Origin: an uncultured Candidatus Saccharibacteria bacterium
GTDB lineage: Bacteria; Patescibacteria; Saccharimonadia; Saccharimonadales; UBA4665
Length of the DNA stretch: 64,000 nt
Direction of reading: 5' to 3'
NCBI GenBank assembly: GCA_946482285.1
Contig: CAMLQK010000001.1
Coordinates: 496,001-560,000 of the forward strand
Shown here: positions 57,866 to 64,000 of the stretch, one piece after another
Numbering within the stretch: position 1 is the first letter of the stretch
Layout: each line of letters begins with the position of its first letter
The notes under the pieces: model-generated
Told to the model about the DNA's origin: nothing
What the model saw: the letters and a program-made list of their open reading frames with translations, nothing else
Databases searched by the model: none
Translations under genes and position numbers: made by a program

Positions 57866-58290
57866 CCGCGGAATAAGAAGTACGGCTTTTCCATAAACAG
57901 CATAAATTTGTTGCGCTTGCCGTGGATCTTAATAAGGTGTGTATGCTGGTGCACCATTGACCGGCGAGGGCTATTAACACCGCGAGCGTACACATTGAAT
58001 CCTTGACTTTCGTAGTCTGCCATAGCATCCATAATTTCTAACTTTTCTAGGGGCGTTAACTCTTTGAAATGGCGGACGTGGCGGTTGGGAATAACCATGT
58101 AGTGTTCTGATACGTCGTGGCCCTCCCAAGTGTCGTACTGGGTGCGGATGTTTACGATATAAGAATGTTTGTTTTGCTTGACTATCCGAGCACGTGTGTC
58201 GGCGTCGAGATCGCAAAAAGAGCACATGGTGGATGGCTCAATCTTGGATTTATACGCCTTATATTTTCTTCTGTAGTGCTGCATATTCAA
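57862..58290 (-). CDS. HIT-family nucleotide-binding protein 2
   Basis: The 142-residue paralogue of 55313-55732 has CSFCDLDADT, the DTWEGHDVSEHYMVIPNRHV region and the triad HQHTHLIK. Convergent with the dehydratase gene (4-nt overlap at stops). Substrate unknown. Confidence 0.85.
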   Translation of the reverse strand: MNMQHYRRKYKAYKSKIEPSTMCSFCDLDADTRARIVKQNKHSYIVNIRTQYDTWEGHDVSEHYMVIPNRHVRHFKELTPLEKLEIMDAMADYESQGFNVYARGVNSPRRSMVHQHTHLIKIHGKRNKFMLFMEKPYFLFRG

Positions 58291-58343
58291 AAGTACCTAA
58301 AAGATAATACAGACAATGCTGCACTTTGTCTAGTATATTTTAA

Positions 58344-58826
58344 CTATTTGTTAATAATTTCAAAGCCGCGTGCAATAGCTGCTACTTCGGGGTCGTCGGC
58401 CTGTTTTGTGGGCGTCATAATAGCCTGTAATTCGTCTTGTGCAATCCAAATGTACTCCGAATGGTCCTCGGGATGTAGCGTAATAGCTTCAGGCGGACTT
58501 GCCAGCGTAGCGGTGTAAATGATTTCTACCGAGTGTGATTTTTTGACCTCGTTAACGTATGTGAATGCCGCAAACGGCTCTTCAATGTGCACGTCCACCT
58601 CAAATTCCTCGCGGATTTCACGCTTAAGGGCAGGGACAAGCTCCTCGCCAAAATCCACATGTCCGCCTGGCAATTCATACACATTTGGCAGGAATTTTTT
58701 AGTACTTGCCCTGCGTGGCATGAAGACTTTTTTAACACCGCCAAAAGTGTGGTAAATAAGTGCGCAAACAGTGATTACCTGCTGGCCTTCGGCAAGAGTT
58801 TCACTGTCGTGAGAAATTTTTGTCAT
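58344..58826 (-). CDS. NUDIX hydrolase
   Basis: The 160-residue protein has the NUDIX box GGHVDFGEELVPALKREIRE followed by EF (about 53-74), preceded by FLPNVYELP. It also has FMPRRASTKKFLPN and the C-terminal HSEYIWIAQDELQAI. General nucleotide-diphosphate hydrolase; specificity unknown. Confidence 0.87.
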   Translation of the reverse strand: MTKISHDSETLAEGQQVITVCALIYHTFGGVKKVFMPRRASTKKFLPNVYELPGGHVDFGEELVPALKREIREEFEVDVHIEEPFAAFTYVNEVKKSHSVEIIYTATLASPPEAITLHPEDHSEYIWIAQDELQAIMTPTKQADDPEVAAIARGFEIINK

Positions 58827-58970
58827 AGCAAAGCTCCTTAGGCTTATATAGTAGCACTGCCAGGCTGTTCCAGGGTAGGGATCACTATAGAATTAATGAT
58901 TGCTGGTGATTGTATAATGTAAGTGATACTTTGTATAAATCAAAAAATACCTGTATGATACCTATTTCAA

Positions 58971-59951
58971 ATGTTAAGTACTAGCTTGAAGTCTCTAGAA
59001 AAGCCTATCGGTAGGCGCCGTTTGCACAGTATTCTTAACGACCTAAAAAATATAGTAGGCGAAGATTCTAATATTGAAGTGGTGCAAGGTGGCGTGGTGC
59101 ATCACGTTCTCCATGTTACATCGCCTAAGGGTTCGTTTTTTGCTAAGATCCGTGGAAGATCATTCGCAAAAGTACCACGCATAAAAATAAAGCCAGAAGA
59201 TATAGCTAGTGAAGCAGGAGCAATTGACATATTGACACCTGCAGCAAGTCGTTATATTCCGCAGTTAATTCATTACAATCAGGAATTGAAATACCTTCTA
59301 CTATCGGACGTAATGCCAGGGCAAGCTAATCTTGAGGAAGAGTATAATCGGCAAAACGTTTCTGAATCAGACATCCTGCATTTAGGCGGGGCCATTGGTG
59401 ACATCCATTGTCTAATGAGTAACATTAACCTAAGTATTAGGGGCGAAACAAACGAATTGGACTTTGCAAAGAAAGAGGTTGATTACAGAATTAGGCAAGA
59501 TGGATCGCCTTTCTTTAAACAGATTGCCGACGAACACGATAAGCGTACGGGACATTTAATACTGGGTGACGTATCACCTAAAAATATCTTCATCAAGGGC
59601 CCGGATGTTAAATTCTGTGACTTGGAAACTGTCAGAAAAGGAGCTGTTGAATTTGACCAGGCATGGTTGATTGCACATATAATGCTTCATGCTCCCGATG
59701 GATCATCAGCGCAACGACTTATTGAGGTTATGGCTATGGCCTATAGATCGAAATATGGCCTTGACCTGAGCGATCCCTTTCTCCTGGGGACTCTGGAGGC
59801 AATTTTAGCTCATCGTTTACGCGCAACACTTATACCGTATCCTCTAAATTTAACTCCTGGCCAGAGAAAGCATGCTGCAAAAAAAATTATCAATAATGCA
59901 GGTGTTGACATGAGTATACAAAAGATGGTAGCGTACTTGTTTATATCATAG
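58971..59951 (+). CDS. APH-like phosphotransferase family protein
   Basis: The 326-residue protein fits the aminoglycoside/choline/methylthioribose kinase-like fold: VVHHVLHVTSPKGSFFAKIR for the ATP-binding beta strands, catalytic loop HLILGDVSPKNIFI (D and N in the Brenner-type motif) and metal motif VKFCDLETVRKGAVEFDQAW (D in place of DFG/DFE). The substrate is unknown; the gene precedes an oxidoreductase and may act with it on a sugar or amino-alcohol. Confidence 0.75.
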   Translation: MLSTSLKSLEKPIGRRRLHSILNDLKNIVGEDSNIEVVQGGVVHHVLHVTSPKGSFFAKIRGRSFAKVPRIKIKPEDIASEAGAIDILTPAASRYIPQLIHYNQELKYLLLSDVMPGQANLEEEYNRQNVSESDILHLGGAIGDIHCLMSNINLSIRGETNELDFAKKEVDYRIRQDGSPFFKQIADEHDKRTGHLILGDVSPKNIFIKGPDVKFCDLETVRKGAVEFDQAWLIAHIMLHAPDGSSAQRLIEVMAMAYRSKYGLDLSDPFLLGTLEAILAHRLRATLIPYPLNLTPGQRKHAAKKIINNAGVDMSIQKMVAYLFIS

Positions 59952-60015
59952 TAAAATGTTAAAAAGAGCTTTTTTAAAGGAAGCTGCATTCTAAAGGTAG
60001 GATCAAGTACAGAGC

Positions 60016-61389
60016 ATGATGGTGCGCATTATTATTTTTGGTGGATCAGGGCATTGGGCCGAACAAAACCACTACCCAGCGATTCTTAAACTGAAATCCC
60101 AGGGGGTTGATGTGCGGGTTACCGCTATCTGTGATCCGACTGATCCATACAATACGAGGGAGTCTGATTTTCACGAAGGTCGGGCGAACCTTGGCAAAAT
60201 ATTGGCACTAGACAAACCGGTTTGGATAGATCCAAGTGATGATGTCGACTTACAGATTATTGAGACCATGAGGGCTACTAACGTTGCGATTATTGCTGCT
60301 AATCCCGTGTACCACATGAGGTATGCCGAGATTGCTTTAAAGACAGATAATCACATATTATGTGACAAGCCTATCTTAGTCCGACAAGACTCAAGCTGGG
60401 ACTTGCTGCAGGCACAAGGCATTATTAAAGATTTTAATAAACTTACAGATTTAGTCCGATATAAACGGCATAGTAAAAATTTACTCTTCTCAGTGCCGCT
60501 TCGCAGACGTAATCTGCCAGCCTTCAAAGAGATCATTGATGATTTAAGGGATGTTTATAAGTTGCACGGTCAACACATAACTCATTTGAATGCAATTGTG
60601 AATGGAGGGATCCATCGCTATCCTAGTGAGTTTCTAAAAGGTGGTGCACATGGCTACCTCGATGGCGTAGGTAGTCTTTCGCATTCATGCTACCATTACA
60701 TCGACTTTATTGCATGGCTTATCAGTTCCACGCCCGCAGGATTGGATGCAGCCAGTATATCAATCAGCAACATTAAGCGAGTGAGTGATTATTTAAGACA
60801 AGCTGAATACACGTCGTTAGCCAAAATTAATAACCATAAGGTGTCTTTATATAAAGAGTTGACTGCTAGCATACTTAATGCAGAGTTAGATTTCCATGTT
60901 GATATTAAGCTATATAAAGATAACGCTCAGGTAGGTCAGCTCTATCTTACTATAAACCATACTTCTTTTTCTCCGAGAACAATAGATACCTCAAGCGCTC
61001 CAGACCATGCGAATCAAGCTGGAGGCGGCCGAATGTCCCAGTTGATACTTGACGTCCACCAAGGAGCTTTGCAAAGCTGGCAGCTTATAAAAAATGATGC
61101 GGTTTTTCATGGTAATAACATTGTAGTTACCCATAGAACGCACCCTGGTTTAGGCCCGGTAGATTACGAGGTTAGGAAATACGCAGATGCATATGCTAGG
61201 GATGCAGACAATTCTATCAATCAGGTTGTCAACTTTGTAAAATGTGCCACAGGACTAGATAGGGAAAAAATTATCTCCCAAGATATTGAAGAACAGGTTT
61301 TTACCATGAGGTTATTCGCTGCTATGTATGAGAGTATTGCAGCCTCTTTTACGGGCCGGGATAATAAAATTCTACTCGACTTACGCTAG
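60016..61389 (+). CDS. Gfo/Idh/MocA-family oxidoreductase
   Basis: The 457-residue protein has an N-terminal nucleotide-binding part with FGGSGHWAEQNHYPAILKL and AICDPTD, then the family's lysine motif in HILCDKPILV. GGAHGYLDGVGSLSHSCYHY followed by IDFIAWL corresponds to the GGG..D.g.H..D sugar-binding region. Unusually long for the family. The reaction is probably NAD(P)-linked sugar or polyol oxidation or reduction; substrate unknown. Either ATG 60016 or 60019 could be the start. Confidence 0.8.
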   Translation: MMVRIIIFGGSGHWAEQNHYPAILKLKSQGVDVRVTAICDPTDPYNTRESDFHEGRANLGKILALDKPVWIDPSDDVDLQIIETMRATNVAIIAANPVYHMRYAEIALKTDNHILCDKPILVRQDSSWDLLQAQGIIKDFNKLTDLVRYKRHSKNLLFSVPLRRRNLPAFKEIIDDLRDVYKLHGQHITHLNAIVNGGIHRYPSEFLKGGAHGYLDGVGSLSHSCYHYIDFIAWLISSTPAGLDAASISISNIKRVSDYLRQAEYTSLAKINNHKVSLYKELTASILNAELDFHVDIKLYKDNAQVGQLYLTINHTSFSPRTIDTSSAPDHANQAGGGRMSQLILDVHQGALQSWQLIKNDAVFHGNNIVVTHRTHPGLGPVDYEVRKYADAYARDADNSINQVVNFVKCATGLDREKIISQDIEEQVFTMRLFAAMYESIAASFTGRDNKILLDLR

Positions 61390-61414
61390 ACTACCCTTAT
61401 AGCGCGTATTATTG

Positions 61415-61420
61415 TATAAT
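61415..61420 (+). promoter_or_regulatory. -10 box TATAAT of the tandem paralogue cluster
   Basis: Followed by a short leader and GGAAGGA ribosome-binding site before ATG 61446. The sequence ATTAT-TGT-ATAAT around it is an inverted repeat. Confidence 0.5.
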
Positions 61421-61445
61421 TAATTCTAGTAATCGGAAGGATATT

Positions 61446-62024
61446 ATGCTGGTCCACTTTATTGCGTCTAAATCTAGCTTGAGCAAAGAGATAGAATATT
61501 ATCGTCGTGTTCTTGCTGTTATCGAAAAGTCTGGTCACTCACTTACAAATAACTGGGTTGAGGAAGCTTACAGCATAGTCTCTACTGATAAGAACTTTGA
61601 GGAATTGGATTGGAACTCAATATATGCATCAAATATGGAGTCATTGGCAAAAACGGATTTAGTTATCGCTGATGTTACTGCTCGCAGCTTTGCCGTAGGA
61701 TTTCAGGTAGCCACAGCTCTTCAGCAGAAAAAACCCACACTCCTTCTTCAGCGTGATGACGAGGAACATAAGGCCTCCTTTTACCCTGCAAGTGCTAAAG
61801 ATAATCTATTGACGCACAAAATATATAATTCTGAGAATCTTGAGACGATCGTCGAAGCATTTATGAATGAGAACAGGATTGACAATAAAGATCTTCGTTT
61901 TAACTTCTTTATTGACCGTCAGATATATAATTACCTGCGGTGGGCTTCGTTTAAAACTGGTAAAACTAAGGCGGAAATCTTACGCGAATTAGTCCAACAC
62001 GAAATTCAAAAACAGGATATATAA
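61446..62024 (+). CDS. Deoxyribosyltransferase-like/RHH protein 1
   Basis: The 192-residue protein has an N-terminal Rossmann-like domain (1-about 135) with KTDLVIADVTARSFAVGFQV and ATALQQKKPTLLL, resembling nucleoside 2-deoxyribosyltransferases. A C-terminal ribbon-helix-helix unit follows (about 150-190: LRFNFFIDRQIYNYLR, KTKAEILRELVQHEI). The family's catalytic Glu position reads Q here, so catalysis is doubtful. First of four tandem paralogues; closest to the fourth. May be a nucleotide-sensing DNA-binding protein (inference). Confidence 0.68.
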   Translation: MLVHFIASKSSLSKEIEYYRRVLAVIEKSGHSLTNNWVEEAYSIVSTDKNFEELDWNSIYASNMESLAKTDLVIADVTARSFAVGFQVATALQQKKPTLLLQRDDEEHKASFYPASAKDNLLTHKIYNSENLETIVEAFMNENRIDNKDLRFNFFIDRQIYNYLRWASFKTGKTKAEILRELVQHEIQKQDI

Positions 62025-62067
62025 AGCTCAATCCGAATTGTATGTGCTGGGATACATTTGTATGTAC

Positions 62068-62080
62068 GAACAATATGTTC
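62068..62080 (+). promoter_or_regulatory. Inverted repeat, possible operator
   Basis: GAACA-ATA-TGTTC next to an AT-rich -10 region (TATAAG) upstream of paralogue 2; a plausible site for the cluster's own RHH domains. Confidence 0.35.
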
Positions 62081-62116
62081 TAATATAAGAGACATATTCT
62101 TAGTTGAGGAAACTTT

Positions 62117-62716
62117 ATGTTAGTACACCTTGGTGCTTGGTCGGAAGAGCCAGGCGACGCACTTGCGCAACTTGACGCGATAGTTGATGTGTTGCACGAG
62201 AACAATATTGGAATTGCTCGCAACTGGGTAGGGCAATATCAGTACCGTACCTCCAAAGAGGTCTTGGACAATCAGATGGACTGGAGGTATGCAGAAGATG
62301 AAAATGAGGCGTCGCTAGCAAGAGCTGACGCGTATATTGCCGAGGTGACCAGCTATAGGCTTTATCATGGTTACGAGCTTGCCAATGCTCTAAGCCAAAA
62401 TAAACCAGTTTTGTTATTAGCAAATAAACCATTTAAGCAGTTTGCGATTTCTGGAGTTGACAACAGGCTACTACACCTATACGAATATAAATCAATGCAA
62501 GACTTGCAGAGCGCAGTGGTTGATTTTATAAATAAAGTAAATGTACCACGGGACAGGAAAGAAGTGACTGTCCCAGTGAGTCAAGAACTGTACCATTATC
62601 TTGCTGATAAAAGCCGCCGTTCACACAAAACAGATGGCGAATTAATACAAGACCTCGCTGAAGATGGCTTGAAGCTGCAGAGATTACTGGCACTAAAGTC
62701 CGGAGGGGAAGTATGA
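62117..62716 (+). CDS. Deoxyribosyltransferase-like/RHH protein 2
   Basis: The 199-residue second paralogue has RADAYIAEVTSYRLYHGYEL and ANALSQNKPVLLL in the Rossmann-like domain, here with Glu at the position filled by Q or H in the others. The C-terminal RHH is VTVPVSQELYHYLADKSRRS with KTDGELIQDLAEDGL. Ribosome-binding site GAGGAAA. Overlaps paralogue 3 by 4 nt. Confidence 0.68.
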   Translation: MLVHLGAWSEEPGDALAQLDAIVDVLHENNIGIARNWVGQYQYRTSKEVLDNQMDWRYAEDENEASLARADAYIAEVTSYRLYHGYELANALSQNKPVLLLANKPFKQFAISGVDNRLLHLYEYKSMQDLQSAVVDFINKVNVPRDRKEVTVPVSQELYHYLADKSRRSHKTDGELIQDLAEDGLKLQRLLALKSGGEV

Positions 62717-63288
62717 TTATTCACCTAACAGGTGGTATGCGCCACGTTGGCGACGATTTACCATACTTACGCAAGATCAAAGAAGTTATTAATGCTAGCG
62801 GAGCCAGCGTAGCTCGCGACTGGGTCGATACGGCTGTTCTATCGTCATCGAGGCTAAATGATGATGAATTTGACTGGGAAGGTGTTTACGAAAAAAGCAT
62901 GATAGCCCTCCAGCGGTCAGATCTAATTATTATTGAGGTCACAACGTACAGCTTCTTCCAGGGTTTTCACCTTGCGAAGGCCTTGGACCTTGGCATGCCT
63001 GCGCTGTTAGTTTTTCGCGAAAATGTCCCAGGATTAATCTTTAACGGTATTCCTAGCCCCCTTATTTCATCGCACAAGTATGCTTCAGAAGAGGAACTTG
63101 GAGAAATCGTGAAGGCTTTCATCGAACAACACTCTTCTTACGTTAAAACTAAAGTAGAGGTAGATTTGAGCCTAAAACTCGATAATTTTTTGAAAGACCA
63201 ACGTGATCTTTCGCACAAAACAGATGGCGAGCTGCTTCGGGACTTGGCGGAAGACGGATTGAAGTATCGCCAGATCATTAAATGCTAG
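62713..63288 (+). CDS. Deoxyribosyltransferase-like/RHH protein 3
   Basis: The 191-residue third paralogue starts in an ATGA overlap with paralogue 2 (ribosome-binding site GGAGGGG). Rossmann-like motif RSDLIIIEVTTYSFFQGFHL and AKALDLGMPALLV; RHH tail VEVDLSLKLDNFL with KTDGELLRDLAEDGLKY, almost identical to that of paralogue 2. The pair may form heterodimers (inference). Confidence 0.68.
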   Translation: MIIHLTGGMRHVGDDLPYLRKIKEVINASGASVARDWVDTAVLSSSRLNDDEFDWEGVYEKSMIALQRSDLIIIEVTTYSFFQGFHLAKALDLGMPALLVFRENVPGLIFNGIPSPLISSHKYASEEELGEIVKAFIEQHSSYVKTKVEVDLSLKLDNFLKDQRDLSHKTDGELLRDLAEDGLKYRQIIKC

Positions 63289-63374
63289 CAATAAGTACAC
63301 ATCAACGGATGATACGTGCTATTTTCGGATCATTGACTCTCTTGTTATAATATAGTTTTAAAGAAGGCAAACTA

Positions 63375-63947
63375 ATGATCATACATCTTACAGGCAGCAC
63401 TACCAATCTCAAGAAGGATCTCCCATACTTGCGGGCAATCGTCAAAACGATTGCGGAAAATGATTCTGTACTGGCCCGCGATTGGATTGAATCCGCATAC
63501 CATGCTAAAGAGACTGGCAAACTGGCCGATAAAGACGTCGATTGGCGCCAAGTCATGGACGAAACGATGGATGCTATCCACCGTGCAGACATTACTATTA
63601 TCGAGAGCACGAACTACACATTCTCGCAGGGTTTTCAGGTTGCTGTTGCATTGCAGCAAAAGAAACCTACGCTGGTTGTTTCACGTAAACCCCTTAATGA
63701 GCGTATGATCTCCGGCTACCGCAACAAAATGCTGAGCATGAAGGAATACAAGACCGAAGAAGACTTAGCAGAGATTATCCGCCAGTTTATCCGTGATAAC
63801 ACTATTGCCACTAAAGACCTTCGCTTTAACATGTTCATCGACCGCCCTATTTACAACTACCTGCGCAGTGAATCGTACGAATCCGGTAAGAACAAGTCCG
63901 AAATCATTCGCGACCTTATCAACAAAGAAATCGAAAAGAAAAACTAG
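63375..63947 (+). CDS. Deoxyribosyltransferase-like/RHH protein 4
   Basis: The 190-residue fourth paralogue has its own TATAAT box at 63346-63351. Rossmann-like motif RADITIIESTNYTFSQGFQV and AVALQQKKPTLVV; RHH tail LRFNMFIDRPIYNYLRSESY with KSEIIRDLINKEI, nearly the same as paralogue 1. The rest of the window to 64000 shows nothing further. Confidence 0.68.
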   Translation: MIIHLTGSTTNLKKDLPYLRAIVKTIAENDSVLARDWIESAYHAKETGKLADKDVDWRQVMDETMDAIHRADITIIESTNYTFSQGFQVAVALQQKKPTLVVSRKPLNERMISGYRNKMLSMKEYKTEEDLAEIIRQFIRDNTIATKDLRFNMFIDRPIYNYLRSESYESGKNKSEIIRDLINKEIEKKN

Positions 63948-64000
63948 TCTCAGCGGAGGGCTTAGCAGCCCAACATAACTGCATTAGTTGCAAAAAACTA

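Overview
The window reads as chromosome of a Patescibacteria/CPR bacterium, most likely a Candidatus Saccharibacteria (TM7) relative. The reasons are compact operons joined by ATGA overlaps, a short AlaS, a short MetG without zinc-knuckle cysteines, many lineage-style surface proteins, and strong TATAAT-type -10 boxes sitting 6-13 nt from start codons (leaderless or nearly leaderless mRNAs). TGA is used as a normal stop, which argues against the UGA-recoding CPR groups. The phylum call is an inference from gene content; no 16S rRNA gene is present.

Layout. 1-9.5 kb: surface polysaccharide and surface protein block (membrane glycan protein, flippase, twin beta-helix proteins, pyruvyl transferase) ending in an exosortase with its probable single substrate. 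9.6-14.7 kb: two-component system, MazG-like and CofE-like enzymes, tRNA-Cys, a membrane protein, tRNA-Leu. 14.8-19.9 kb: four orphan genes described below. 20-24.1 kb: metG, tatD, two small proteins, cysteine desulfurase. 24.1-30.0 kb: an F-type ATPase-like operon with no a subunit, in which the c position is taken by a large protein carrying an exported domain. 30.0-36.2 kb: secreted beta-rich surface proteins with a DUF916-like partner. 36.3-46.1 kb: mnmA, GGDEF protein, alaS, an orphan membrane gene, then an ftsA-like/ruvX/mltG operon. 46.3-55.2 kb: LysM-CHAP hydrolase, obg, exonuclease I, uvrA and small proteins. 55.3-61.4 kb: HIT, NUDIX, cupin, nucleotide-sugar dehydratase, kinase and oxidoreductase genes. 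61.4-64 kb: four tandem paralogues with a deoxyribosyltransferase-like fold plus a ribbon-helix-helix tail.

Most unusual region. The four orphan genes at 14.8-19.9 kb each form an independent cassette: TATAAT box, a first hairpin about 15 nt later, a conserved AGCACATT box, and then a 12-14 nt arm that is perfectly complementary to a segment of the same gene's own 3' UTR. The arms differ in every cassette, so the pairing covaries; this strongly suggests end-to-end pairing of each mRNA. Three cassettes also have a second variable hairpin and a third conserved one. The 3' arms lie in structured 3' elements where they can also pair locally, suggesting a two-state switch. Just after the second 3' element (17207-17258) lies a complete hammerhead self-cleaving ribozyme. 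The encoded proteins (one N-terminal membrane anchor plus a helical domain, GC-richer than neighbours) are unrecognised. I regard this as the best candidate for an undescribed system here, followed by the a-less F-type ATPase-like operon.
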